In this document: positions 43,301 to 50,560 of the stretch, piece by piece | Numbering within the stretch: position 1 is the stretch's first letter | Layout of the letters: each line of letters opens with the position of its first letter | DNA from: a virus | Reading direction: 5' to 3' (one strand) | Length of the DNA: 64,000 nucleotides | IMG/VR virus record: IMGVR_UViG_3300027668_000008 | Location: 186,001-250,000 of that record | The notes under the pieces: generated by a model | The model's database searches: none | Told to the model about the DNA's origin: nothing | The model's input: only the letters and a program-made list of their open reading frames with translations | Made by a program: the position numbers and the translations under genes

Positions 43301-43810
43301 ACCACCGGATGTTACACTTGCTGTAAATGTTACACTTTTAACAAAAGTGTTATTACGAATATTTTCTGTTACTTCGTTTAAGTCGTCAATTGCGTCAGTA
43401 ACTTTAGTAGCACCTGTCCAACTTAAATACGCACCGTCAGTTGTTAAACTTCCATCAGTTGGTGTTGCTAGTGTTGTTGTCATACCTGTAACACTGCCTG
43501 CTACAGTTGAAACATCTACCCAACTTAATGTACCTGCACCATCTGTAGCAAGAACATAGTTATTTGTTCCTCCAGAGATAGTGATGCCTGATGGTGCTCC
43601 TAAGTCTAAAGGACCACTTACACTTCTAATTTGTGATGCGTTGATTGTTACGTTGTCTACTTGTAGGCTTTGTGTTGGAGAGGCTGTGTTAATACCCACC
43701 CTGTCATTCGTGACATCGATGTATAATAAATCTGTATCTACTGATAAATCCGTGCCTAATCGCTCAAGATTACTCTTAAGCATAGCACCGGAAATTCTTC
43801 CAATTGCCAT
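40388..43810 (-). CDS. large structural protein with PKD-like domains
   Basis: 1140 aa. N-terminus (MLKSNLERLGTDLSVDTDLL) is of the fibre attachment type. From residue about 150 to 620 there are at least four PKD-like units, each with a W/F-x-DG(T/S)SN strand: YVIDWGDGTSN, WTIIWGDGSSN, YQYQFGDGTSN, YVYNWNDGSSN, spaced about 90-110 residues and each followed by SHTY/DHDF. The last ~500 residues are Thr/Ser-rich beta segments ending LTSGQSISSLSIGVAS. PKD folds on phage surfaces usually decorate or bind glycans. Late box CATAAATA at 43861-43868. Confidence 0.65.
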   Translation of the reverse strand: MAIGRISGAMLKSNLERLGTDLSVDTDLLYIDVTNDRVGINTASPTQSLQVDNVTINASQIRSVSGPLDLGAPSGITISGGTNNYVLATDGAGTLSWVDVSTVAGSVTGMTTTLATPTDGSLTTDGAYLSWTGATKVTDAIDDLNEVTENIRNNTFVKSVTFTASVTSGGSGFSTILSISTVGTANNYVIDWGDGTSNTTTSSTSPSHTYTNYAGSPHSITVTASNTSGSGTGSSASFIRTDYIAVYSPNPTVDFAWYAAAGGGSPITKWDDGATVYFQNNSTNTDISGAVVQWTIIWGDGSSNATISSDTATGGSNGTRLSHTFPTATESEQSFTTQLTLDTMSTADPAVIPVGPDSAIIKIYDDHTPTVSLDDVTGINEEGTSGHVVSLTNNSEAGIGNYSTYGIQYQYQFGDGTSNVTVNAGTSSAGDRGVPLSHTYTLSSSDQANGTAQDYTGTLRVISDHSSSPFISSTFSVHVEPDVRANLSGTAITVSDRSGDNQYDVYDGVDYNGVNRALVRVTNTSQNADDYVYNWNDGSSNNVVSEDGSSPGSIGGTLDHDFTSVSVGNKNLSFTANGTPDITAQTDTDTGLTFEVRAIPSAPANLSTKSITLADSYVGTSPKLAANFTDSSDSNPLSAGDVLTTTTARRYTSGTIDTSVVDNAYNGLSGTLTAKINGVDRGNKTFSNSLNEDGTFTSLVVSNQVDANDSISSSTYPTGFYQTFDAKITQSLASYTVGVNDQRLEHSATGNTNYVAVVYDDMTSTPTVNTSSSALTEASAGSYRYISGVPYYNTGSPTLALTGVTLENLVGQAYRDTSSVLTIASGTNAEGTSSSVIYTQNKTYANIDGASTMLASGIPIADTGVGTPYAIGSQTINLTSSSIAAIETIKLRASNMNGTGSYVEVSSPLVAVHTASPSGVVEEDISVSNSLGDGAHTDNGKRVFDFASATTNTPSFTGSTNFYTNNLFTGNKTVAGTKEATVRWGDLEYNVSDYSTGFLPAGPNRSGDTGTQYFTFAFRRNIVANYDVQITSSSGVAGVWIALPGTGVDSSSGANGWLDCTTQYSGVGLPGADTGNGGNGSDGCAFTGGDVIPTNSSLSGGYTMTFGTENMANATGNVSLVRIALTSGQSISSLSIGVAS

Positions 43811-43860
43811 GTTATTCTCCTACACCACTGTTCAATCCCGGGTGAGCCTGGGTATATAAC

Positions 43861-43868
43861 TATTTATG
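43861..43868 (-). promoter_or_regulatory. late promoter box CATAAATA
   Basis: CATAAATA on the minus strand, 51 bases before the ATG of the 1140-aa protein gene. Confidence 0.5.
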
Positions 43869-43888
43869 CTAATGATTAAGAAAGGATA

Positions 43889-44314
43889 TTATGCAATATC
43901 TGTAGCGTCAAAGCCTTCGATTGCATATATTCTATGTGTGTTTGGTGGTGGACTTGTAAACGTAATATCACGCCCACTAACAGTGTATGACGCTGTTGGT
44001 TCTTGTATAACATTGCCCACAACAACCATAACGTTATTTACTGTGCTAGGTGCTGTTGTAAAGAAATTAGTAAATGCAGTTGTTGAACCGTCTCCAGTTA
44101 CAACTGTTGTTTTTGTAACAGTAGCATTACCAGAACGTGATAAGTTTTTCCAAGCCGCACTATCGTAGTATTCTACTTTATTAGTGTCCTCGTTAAAACG
44201 AAATTCACCAGCCGCTGGATTTGTTGGTCTACCTGCTGTAGTTCCTGAAGCAGGTTGTGTAACCTGATTTCCACGTTTAATAAAATTTGTGTTACTTTTT
44301 AAAAAGCCAGCCAT
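43889..44314 (-). CDS. small virion protein with shared fibre modules
   Basis: 141 aa: N-terminal FLKSNTNFIKRGNQVTQPAS, a FRFNEDTNKVEYYDSAAWKN hairpin, then one GDGSTTAF...VVVGNVIQEPTASYTVSG module ending HRIYAIEGFDATDIA. It is a minimal combination of two modules that occur in the 422-aa and 1287-aa proteins, so a collar, whisker or fibre-base component is likely. Two bases separate it from the 102-aa gene. Confidence 0.55.
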   Translation of the reverse strand: MAGFLKSNTNFIKRGNQVTQPASGTTAGRPTNPAAGEFRFNEDTNKVEYYDSAAWKNLSRSGNATVTKTTVVTGDGSTTAFTNFFTTAPSTVNNVMVVVGNVIQEPTASYTVSGRDITFTSPPPNTHRIYAIEGFDATDIA

Positions 44315-44316
44315 TA

Positions 44317-44625
44317 TTAAATACTCACGTAACTAACAGAGGCAGTAATCGCATTACTTGTTCCTGAAATTGCTTGTATAGTATCAGCATTTCCTAATAC
44401 CATTTTTTCAGCATTCATAATGTAAGTGTCGCCGCCTGTAATTGTTAAATCTTTAACTATTTGGTTTGTTGCCGCGGCAGAACCACCACTTTGTACTACG
44501 TTAACAGATAATGTTGCATCAGATCCAGTTGTATTGCAAAAGAATATAACTGTGATTGCAGTGTTATTTGTACTTGTATACAATGTTGTTGATGTAGTGC
44601 CTATTTGTCCTTGTGCTATTGCCAT
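44317..44625 (-). CDS. small beta-rich virion protein
   Basis: 102 aa, all beta and polar: TTSTTLYTSTNNTAITVIFF, GSDATLSVNVVQSGGSAAAT, KDLTITGGDTYIMNAEKMVL, ending ITASVSYVSI. This jelly-roll-like pattern is common for phage decoration or fibre-connector proteins. No named family. Lies between two fibre-module genes in the same late unit. Confidence 0.5.
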   Translation of the reverse strand: MAIAQGQIGTTSTTLYTSTNNTAITVIFFCNTTGSDATLSVNVVQSGGSAAATNQIVKDLTITGGDTYIMNAEKMVLGNADTIQAISGTSNAITASVSYVSI

Positions 44626-44634
44626 CTGTTTACC

Positions 44635-45429
44635 TTAAAATATTAATCCAAAAACTATTGCTTTTGATTTTGTTACTAATTCGTCAGTAGTATTTATGTT
44701 AGATACAAACACCCCAGAACCGCCTGAAGCAGGAGTTTTAGCATACACTTTTGTGAATCCTGCCACACCTGTTGGATCTGAACCTTGTTCTGTTATTTTA
44801 GTAACATCTACTATGTTTATTTCACCAGTACCTGTTGTACTTAAAATTAAATTCTCACCAGTAGCAGTATTACTTACTGTATTACCACTTATCTGTACGT
44901 TGCCATGTGCTAACGCCGATGCAGTTACTTCTAAAACATCAGTGCCATCTAAGTTAACAAAGAACTTACTAGTTCCAACACCGTCGTCGAATACTTCTGC
45001 TTTACTGTCGCCTTCTACAATTTTATCTGCAGATGCGCCTCCTACTTGTGCATCAACATAACTCTTAGTTGTTAAATCGTCACTACCTACCGGTGATGCA
45101 CCTCTTACTTTAGCAAAACTAGAACCTATCTTAAAATCAAATACATCATTTGCTTCATCAAAATGAATTGTAGCATTATCAACTGATCCACGATCAATTT
45201 CTAAACCAGAAGTTCCAGATGTTACACCTGCTCCTGCTTCGCCTTCGTTAAGTACAATAACATTATCTGCTATTGCAGTATTTGTTGATGACACAGTTGT
45301 ACTTGTACCTGTAATTACCAAGTTTCCGTCAACTGTTAAAGTGTGGGTATCAATAGAAACATTACCAGTACTACCGGCATCTGTTGTTATCTTATAATCA
45401 CCTAAAACTCTTTTTTCTGTGTTTGCCAT
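44635..45429 (-). CDS. fibre-like structural protein
   Basis: 264 aa. LTVDGNLVITGTSTTVSSTN-TAIADNVIVLNEGEAGAG repeats the N-terminal module of the 1287-aa fibre. IHFDEANDVFDFKIGSSFAK, DDLTTKSYVDAQVGGAS and GNVQISGNTVSNTATGENLI are shaft-type segments, and the C-terminus is GVFVSNINTTDELVTKSKAI. Late-type box GCTAAATA at 45451-45458. Confidence 0.6.
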   Translation of the reverse strand: MANTEKRVLGDYKITTDAGSTGNVSIDTHTLTVDGNLVITGTSTTVSSTNTAIADNVIVLNEGEAGAGVTSGTSGLEIDRGSVDNATIHFDEANDVFDFKIGSSFAKVRGASPVGSDDLTTKSYVDAQVGGASADKIVEGDSKAEVFDDGVGTSKFFVNLDGTDVLEVTASALAHGNVQISGNTVSNTATGENLILSTTGTGEINIVDVTKITEQGSDPTGVAGFTKVYAKTPASGGSGVFVSNINTTDELVTKSKAIVFGLIF

Positions 45430-45450
45430 GCATTTAAACCTTATATAGTG

Positions 45451-45458
45451 TATTTAGC
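45451..45458 (-). promoter_or_regulatory. late-type box GCTAAATA
   Basis: GCTAAATA on the minus strand, 22 bases before the ATG at 45429. It lies just downstream of the terminator at 45477-45500. Confidence 0.4.
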
Positions 45459-45476
45459 CTTTATAAACTATTAAGA

Positions 45477-45500
45477 AAAGTTGCCCCGAAGGGCAACTTT
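45477..45500 (-). terminator. intrinsic terminator with UUCG tetraloop
   Basis: AAAGTTGCCC and GGGCAACTTT form a 10-bp stem. On the minus strand the loop reads TTCG, giving the very stable C(UUCG)G tetraloop, followed by TTTTCTT. It ends the transcript of the 150-aa gene. Confidence 0.85.
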
Positions 45501-45515
45501 AATATTTGCTTAAGA

Positions 45516-45968
45516 TTAAGCGTCTTCTGTGAAGTCTGTATCGTCAGTACCTGCCGCAGTATCGTCGTCACCTGCTTCTTCAACTTGAACTTTTCCGTCC
45601 GATGCTGAAACAGTAGTATTCCAACCTATAGATGTGCCGTGCAATGCGTTAGATCCAGTAGCACTTGGTTGTGCTAGTGTCATTTTACGTCCTGCAATTT
45701 TAGATACACCATAAGTTTCACCATCATCGCCTTTTACAGAAATAATCATATCTGTTCCAGTTAATGCCGCTGGTAAAATACCAGTTTTTAGTGTACGAAT
45801 GTATGCAGTGCCAGGTGTTCCAGTTGCTTTAACTGAAAACTTTTTACTACCTAGTTGCTTTGCGATATATCCTTCAACAACGGCTGAACCGTCATGAAAG
45901 TTTACTTTAATTTCTTTGCCGCCTGCTGTAGGCACTCCGAAAAATCTTTTGTTAATTGGTCTTCCCAT
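45516..45968 (-). CDS. virion protein upstream of the fibre block, strongly expressed unit
   Basis: 150 aa. RPINKRFFGVPTAGGKEIKV, EGYIAKQLGSKKFSVKATGT and TYGVSKIAGRKMTLAQPSA form a small beta-barrel-like core; the C-terminal 25 residues are Asp/Thr/Glu-rich (EEAGDDDTAAGTDDTDFTED). It has its own TATAAATA promoter, a hairpin at the predicted mRNA 5' end, SD AAGGAG and a UUCG terminator. That pattern suggests an abundant product, possibly a capsid decoration protein because gp23 lies nearby. Confidence 0.6.
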   Translation of the reverse strand: MGRPINKRFFGVPTAGGKEIKVNFHDGSAVVEGYIAKQLGSKKFSVKATGTPGTAYIRTLKTGILPAALTGTDMIISVKGDDGETYGVSKIAGRKMTLAQPSATGSNALHGTSIGWNTTVSASDGKVQVEEAGDDDTAAGTDDTDFTEDA

Positions 45969-46019
45969 TTTATTTCTCCTTGATACGTTTTATGTACTAC
46001 GAGGATGGCTCCCCATAAA

Positions 46020-46035
46020 CTCACATTAGTGTGAG
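46020..46035 (-). promoter_or_regulatory. 5'-terminal mRNA hairpin
   Basis: CTCACA (46020-46025) and TGTGAG (46030-46035) form a 6-bp stem with a 4-base loop. It starts about 6-7 bases past the TATAAATA box, so it should sit at the very 5' end of the transcript, where such stems protect mRNA from RNase E. Confidence 0.5.
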
Positions 46036-46041
46036 CAATAC

Positions 46042-46049
46042 TATTTATA
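46042..46049 (-). promoter_or_regulatory. perfect late promoter box TATAAATA
   Basis: TATAAATA on the minus strand, 73 bases before the ATG at 45968. Confidence 0.75.
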
Positions 46050-46052
46050 TGT

Positions 46053-46244
46053 TTATTTGTTATGATGTTTAACTGATAAATGCTTGAGTATTTTACCTGC
46101 ATTTTCACCAGACTTAACAGTGTAGCCAGAGGTTCCTCCTGCATTAACATCTACTTCTGATCTGCTTTTTTGAAGTAATTTATCTATGCGGTTTTTCTCT
46201 GCCTGCTTACTATATGCTGTAAGCATATGTGTATGTCGGCCCAT
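46053..46244 (-). CDS. small basic hypothetical protein
   Basis: 63 aa: MGRHTHMLTAYSKQAEKNRI then LLQKSRSEVDVNAGGTSGYT, ending KHLSVKHHNK. Start placed at the ATG at 46244 because AAGGAGGG lies at the right distance; a GTG two codons upstream falls inside that site. The very strong ribosome site supports it as a real gene. No family recognised. Lies between gp23 and the 150-aa gene. Confidence 0.55.
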   Translation of the reverse strand: MGRHTHMLTAYSKQAEKNRIDKLLQKSRSEVDVNAGGTSGYTVKSGENAGKILKHLSVKHHNK

Positions 46245-46356
46245 AATCACCCTCCTTATTAAAGTTAGGTGCGTTCCTTCGCTATTGCTACTTCCGGCCT
46301 CAAAGGCTGAACGTTGTAAAATTATTTAGTCATAATATCTGAGTTTTTACTCAAAA

Positions 46357-46380
46357 AGAAAGGCCCCGGAGGGCCTTTCT
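46357..46380 (-). terminator. intrinsic terminator after gp23
   Basis: AGAAAGGCCC and GGGCCTTTCT, perfect 10-bp stem, 4-base loop, minus-strand T run after it. The stem sequence is identical to that at 35066-35089. Confidence 0.9.
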
Positions 46381-46431
46381 AATATTGTTTCAGTTAGTTA
46401 ACAATAATATCCAAAAAGGATAATATGTATA

Positions 46432-47679
46432 TTAACTAAATGTTGGGTTAGCAATAGTTACTCTACCAACGTAATCCGCCGCGTTTCCAAGTGAACTTGC
46501 AGTTTGTGAAAGTTCGCTGTAACCGTAACGTGTCATAAAGCCAACTAATGGCTCTAATGTTGCTGGATCAAGTACTACACCTGAACTCATTAGTGGAACG
46601 TAAGGACAATAAAATGCCGCCGCGTCCGCTTCTGATGAACCTTTGTAACCAACTAATACCGCTTCTGAATCAGCCGCATAACTGTCAACATAGATTCTCA
46701 TTGCTGAGTTCAATGTACCAACGAATTTAGTATTTGTTGGTGCTTCAAAAGTACCTTCAGTTGTTCTTGCGAACGCTGAAGTAGATGCACTTTGTAGCAT
46801 AGTTAATGCAGTTGGAGAAACAACAGCCCAGTTACCTGCGCCACGTCTTGTTCTCTGTGCGATTTTGTTAGATACTCTGTTGATCGCCACAGCCAAAGCC
46901 GCGTGTTCGTCACCAACGTAAGTTGCTGTACCACTAACTGCCGCTTGGTCATATGCTTCAGTGTTTGCACCGAAAGCCGTTGAACCAGCCGCCGCTAAAG
47001 TTCTTAAAGAACTTAGAACTTCTTGGTCGATCTCTGCAGTAATCTCTTGGGCTAATGCCGCCATGATTTCTGCTTCTACATCAATACCTTGTTGTGATTG
47101 AGCGTCTTGAGCCGCTTCAAAAGTCCAACGAGCTGATAGTCTTCTAGTACGAGCTTCTACAGTTTGACGTAGAATTTCGATTGAAAGAGTATTACCTGGA
47201 ACACCTTCTAAGTATCCAGCCGCTGTTGTACCAGCCGCTTTTGCACCTGCCGCCGATTCAGTACCTGAATAACCAGCCGCGATGTCTTTTGGCCCTAGAG
47301 CCTCATCGTTAGCGGCTAGGTTAGTACCGTCATTAGTAGTTGCTTGAATTGCCGCACCGTTGGCACTATTAATAGTGTTTGCAGAGTTATATTTAACTCT
47401 TAAAGTGTGGATTTGTGCAATTGGACCAGTCATAGGTTGTACACCAACGATTTCATTTGCAATCACTGTTGGCATTACACGTCTAATTACGGGTAAAATT
47501 ACTTTGTTTAATTGTGCTACACCACCTGCCGCTGTCGCGCCACTAGTTGCCGCCTCTGAAAGGTGGCGTTTAGTATTTTCAAGTATTGTAGACATTGTCT
47601 TGCGACGAGTACCTTGTAAACCATCTAAAAGGGCTTCTTTAGTATTGTCCCAACGACCTTCTGCTAAAATATCAGACAT
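46432..47679 (-). CDS. 23: major capsid protein
   Basis: 415 aa, HK97-fold capsid protein of the T4 type. LNKVILPVIRRVMPTVIANE-IVGVQPMTGPIAQIHTLRVK is the gp23 signature; RTRRLSARWTFEAAQDAQSQ is the spine-helix region, and LSSLRTLAAAG and WAVVSPTALTMLQ follow. A prohead-protease site of the L-x-E type (HLSE/AATS) falls after E42, so the mature chain should begin at A43; T4 cleaves after E65. Shorter than T4 gp23 (521 aa). Followed by a strong terminator; preceded by gp22 and gp21 as in T4. Confidence 0.96.
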   Translation of the reverse strand: MSDILAEGRWDNTKEALLDGLQGTRRKTMSTILENTKRHLSEAATSGATAAGGVAQLNKVILPVIRRVMPTVIANEIVGVQPMTGPIAQIHTLRVKYNSANTINSANGAAIQATTNDGTNLAANDEALGPKDIAAGYSGTESAAGAKAAGTTAAGYLEGVPGNTLSIEILRQTVEARTRRLSARWTFEAAQDAQSQQGIDVEAEIMAALAQEITAEIDQEVLSSLRTLAAAGSTAFGANTEAYDQAAVSGTATYVGDEHAALAVAINRVSNKIAQRTRRGAGNWAVVSPTALTMLQSASTSAFARTTEGTFEAPTNTKFVGTLNSAMRIYVDSYAADSEAVLVGYKGSSEADAAAFYCPYVPLMSSGVVLDPATLEPLVGFMTRYGYSELSQTASSLGNAADYVGRVTIANPTFS

Positions 47680-47701
47680 TTTTATAGTCTCCTAATTGTT
47701 T

Positions 47702-48793
47702 TTAGTTTAGTCCCGCCAGACGCTTAATTTCAATGATATTGCCCTCATCTTCTGCGTTCACGGATTCTTTTTTATTACCAGTTACTTCTTTCGACTCCAT
47801 TATAGCATGAGATTTTGTCTCTGCTTTAACTTCGTTTTTAAGAACTGCTGGCAAGTACTTATTAAATGTACCTGTAAGTTTATCAGTTACGACATTTTCA
47901 AGTAAGTCTTGCATTACCGTTTTCTGATTTTTGCTTAAAGGTGCCATCATTTCGTTTAACTGTTGATCACGGACAATGCGATCATTGATTCTACGAATTT
48001 CTGCTTCTTTGCTTTCAACTAAAGTAGATTTCTCAACTGCAACTTTTTTCGATTCATCAAGTTGTTTAGTTACGTTTGCTACTGCTGTTTGCAAATCTTT
48101 AATCTCTGAATTTTCATTCAAATGTGATGTTGCAAACTCACTAGCAAATGTTTCAAACAATTTGCGTCCGAAGTTATTTTGACGTGCAGTGTCAATATCT
48201 TCTTTTAATTGAGTTAACTCGGTGTTAAGATTCTTAACGACTGAATCCTTCACTAATTTACTTGAACGTTCAATGAAAGTCTCTTTAAGTTTTGAAAGTT
48301 GTTTCTTGCCTTCTGCAACAAGTTTAACTCTAGTTTCTACAACTGCTTCTTTATCCTTATGGAATTCAGCAATCTCTTCTGCTAGTGCTTTTACAACAAA
48401 CTTTTGTAACTTATCAAGAGTTTCTGCTTGAACTTTACGATCGTCGTTTAGTTCGCTTAATTCAGCACCTAGTTTACCAATCATGAATGATTTAACTTTA
48501 TCAGTCTGTTCAGACATTCTAACGTTATATCTTACACGATCTTCTTCTAGTGCTTTGCGTTCTGAAACGATATTCTCAAGTTCCTTAGTTAAGTTTTCAT
48601 TTACCATCTTGTCAAGACTCTCAACCATAGTAGTTTTGTCATGCTCATAACGACGAGAAAATTCTTCTCGTAACTCACCGCGGATCTCTTCCCTAGTTTC
48701 AGTTAACTTGGTTTCCCATGCTTCCTGAATTTCAGTCTTAGTTTCCTCGTTGACTATACCGCTATCAAGCAATGGTTTGAGTGCGTCAAACAT
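47702..48793 (-). CDS. 22: prohead core scaffold protein gp22
   Basis: 363 aa, highly helical, Lys/Glu-rich coiled coil over most of its length (for example LTETREEIRGELREEFSRRY). NEMMAPLSKNQKTVMQDLLE-NVVTDKLTGTFNKYLPAVL near residues 285-325 is the conserved C-terminal section of gp22 in T4-like phages. The scaffold fills the prohead and is cut by gp21. Longer than T4 gp22 (269 aa). It lies between gp21 and gp23 as expected. Confidence 0.88.
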   Translation of the reverse strand: MFDALKPLLDSGIVNEETKTEIQEAWETKLTETREEIRGELREEFSRRYEHDKTTMVESLDKMVNENLTKELENIVSERKALEEDRVRYNVRMSEQTDKVKSFMIGKLGAELSELNDDRKVQAETLDKLQKFVVKALAEEIAEFHKDKEAVVETRVKLVAEGKKQLSKLKETFIERSSKLVKDSVVKNLNTELTQLKEDIDTARQNNFGRKLFETFASEFATSHLNENSEIKDLQTAVANVTKQLDESKKVAVEKSTLVESKEAEIRRINDRIVRDQQLNEMMAPLSKNQKTVMQDLLENVVTDKLTGTFNKYLPAVLKNEVKAETKSHAIMESKEVTGNKKESVNAEDEGNIIEIKRLAGLN

Positions 48794-48797
48794 TTGG

Positions 48798-49433
48798 TCA
48801 ACTCCTTAATTTAAGTTCATTGATAAGGTTTATAACCTCATCTTTTAAAAATTTTTGCACACGAGTATCTTCTTTAGCCTCTGCCGCTAATCCTAAAATT
48901 TTATGTCCATGTTTCATGTTCATTAAACCTTCGTAAATTGCAGTTGGGTAGGCATTTGGTGCACTCGGTTGTGCAACTACGTCTACTGTGACGATTTCGA
49001 AACCACTAACTTCACCGTTAGCATCATTGACTTCGCCGCTTCCGCGACTTGAAACTCCCAATTTGACACCGCTTTCTAGCATTGTTCGTACTAGTTGACC
49101 CATCGGTGTTGGGAGAATTTTTAGTTTACCATAACCATTTGGACCATCCATCCACATTTCTGTAATCATGTGGCATACTCGATCTAGGTTAATTTTTAAA
49201 TCGTCTGGATGATCTACTTCTCCTAATACAGAGTCGCCTTTTGTAATTTGATCATTTAACGTAGTAACCGCCGAAGTAATTTGGTCCACAGGGTAAAGTC
49301 TTTGGTTGTGATTTTTCACACCACCTTGAATACAAATTCCTTTAAGGTATAAATCCTTGCCGTCATTCGCACTTTCTGTGACCATCTTTGCTTGGTCATA
49401 TGTTAAGTTCTCTTTTAAATACATTGAGCTCAT
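48798..49433 (-). CDS. 21: prohead core protease
   Basis: 211 aa, herpesvirus-assemblin-type serine protease. Catalytic His75 in LGEVDHPDD and Ser128/129 in LGVSSRGSG; the C-terminal strand EIVTVDVVAQPSAPNAYPTA is conserved. It cleaves gp23 and core proteins after (L/I)-x-E. Size equals T4 gp21 (212 aa). Confidence 0.94.
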   Translation of the reverse strand: MSSMYLKENLTYDQAKMVTESANDGKDLYLKGICIQGGVKNHNQRLYPVDQITSAVTTLNDQITKGDSVLGEVDHPDDLKINLDRVCHMITEMWMDGPNGYGKLKILPTPMGQLVRTMLESGVKLGVSSRGSGEVNDANGEVSGFEIVTVDVVAQPSAPNAYPTAIYEGLMNMKHGHKILGLAAEAKEDTRVQKFLKDEVINLINELKLRS

Positions 49434-49458
49434 CGTATATTTTTTCCTTTAAAAGTTA

Positions 49459-50181
49459 TTATACTTTCTTTAGGTCCGGTTTAGTAGTACCGCCCATGTC
49501 TTGTGCTTTAGGTGCCGGCTTACTTGCGTCGGTTCCTTTTGATACTTTCATACCACCTTTTTGCTGTTTTGCAACAGGTGATGCTTTGTTATCAGCATGG
49601 TCAGCCTTATCGGCATCTGGTGCTTTTTCAAGTTTTGATTCTTCAACTACTTCGTCTTCAGTTGCTTCGTCAATCTCTGTTTCATCAGTTTCTACAACAG
49701 CGTCTTCTTCAGTTGCTACTGCTTCTTCCATTTCTGGTTCTGCAGGTGCTTCCATTTCTTCACCATCGTCTGCTTCTGAATCATCACCATCTTCTTTTGA
49801 TAATAGCTCTTCAAATTCCTTTTGAAGTTCAGCAATGTTGTCTTCTAAATCTACAACACGGTCTTCTAGCTCTTCTTCATCAGATGCTTCCATGTCTGCT
49901 GGTGCCTCAGGCTCCATATCCATTTCTGCTTCTAATTCATCACTAGCACCTTCTAAATCGCCTTCAGGCTCCTCAGAAATACCTTCTTCGTCTGCTTTAA
50001 TGTCTTGCTCAAAGTCTTTCACTTCGTCTTGTGATACTACTTCATCTAAATCATCTTGAGAAATAAGATTTTCATAAATCTCACGTGAATTCTCAATTAC
50101 GATTTCGTGAAACAAATCACTTGCTTTTTGCTCATCTTCGTTGACTATTAAATCAACTAGTTGTTTCCATTTATCGCTCAT
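49459..50181 (-). CDS. acidic prohead core protein
   Basis: 240 aa from the ATG at 50181, which has AGGAG seven bases upstream; the ATG at 50187 is too close to that site. The N-terminal ~70 residues are helical (WKQLVDLIVNEDEQKASDLF, EIVIENSREIYENLI), and the middle is dominated by Glu/Asp. The C-terminus is Lys/Pro-rich (MGGTTKPDLKKV). Position between gp20 and gp21 and the composition match the small acidic core proteins gp67/gp68 of T4, which are cut to internal peptides. Sequence identity to either cannot be judged. Confidence 0.6.
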   Translation of the reverse strand: MSDKWKQLVDLIVNEDEQKASDLFHEIVIENSREIYENLISQDDLDEVVSQDEVKDFEQDIKADEEGISEEPEGDLEGASDELEAEMDMEPEAPADMEASDEEELEDRVVDLEDNIAELQKEFEELLSKEDGDDSEADDGEEMEAPAEPEMEEAVATEEDAVVETDETEIDEATEDEVVEESKLEKAPDADKADHADNKASPVAKQQKGGMKVSKGTDASKPAPKAQDMGGTTKPDLKKV

Positions 50182-50216
50182 ATTCATACTCCTATTAGGA
50201 TAGTTATCGGTAATAT

Positions 50217-50224
50217 TATTTACT
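50217..50224 (-). promoter_or_regulatory. late-type box AGTAAATA
   Basis: AGTAAATA on the minus strand, 36 bases before the start of the acidic core protein. A weak variant; it may drive the prohead genes. Confidence 0.3.
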
Positions 50225-50317
50225 ATAAAGGTCGGAAAAAGGGGTCTAAAAGGTGAAATATTAGTACTTTTTAGGATTATTTTTTAGATAAGCCAAAATA
50301 CTTTCTCTTTTTAGGAC

Positions 50318-50533
50318 TTATAATCCGCCGTCGTCACTGGATTCAGCACCATACTGGGCTTGTACTTTCTGTAGTTTCTCATACTGTTCAAACTTTTTCG
50401 CTTCTTTAATACGTCGAAGTTTGTTGATTTGCTCTAATGTCAACTTGACTTTTCGAGTGTCACCAATTATTAGTACACTTTTATCGTCCTCTACAGAGTA
50501 GCGGTTTTTTTCAAATAAATCATTCAAGTCCAT
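50318..50533 (-). CDS. small conserved protein between portal and core genes
   Basis: 71 aa: N-terminal DLNDLFEKNRYSVEDDKSVL-IIGDTRKVKLTLEQINKLRR, then a charged helix and an acidic tail (GAESSDDGGL). Its leader AAAGGTAAATAGTATTATG combines a ribosome site with a late-like string, as does that of the 813-aa gene. No family recognised; position suggests a head-assembly role. Confidence 0.5.
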   Translation of the reverse strand: MDLNDLFEKNRYSVEDDKSVLIIGDTRKVKLTLEQINKLRRIKEAKKFEQYEKLQKVQAQYGAESSDDGGL

Positions 50534-50560
50534 AATACTATTTACCTTTATATTATAATG

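Noticed and set aside
49388-50059. Plus-strand Ser/Leu-rich frames opposite the acidic core protein
   Set aside because: Antisense of Glu/Asp codons gives Ser/Leu strings; no ribosome site or family similarity.
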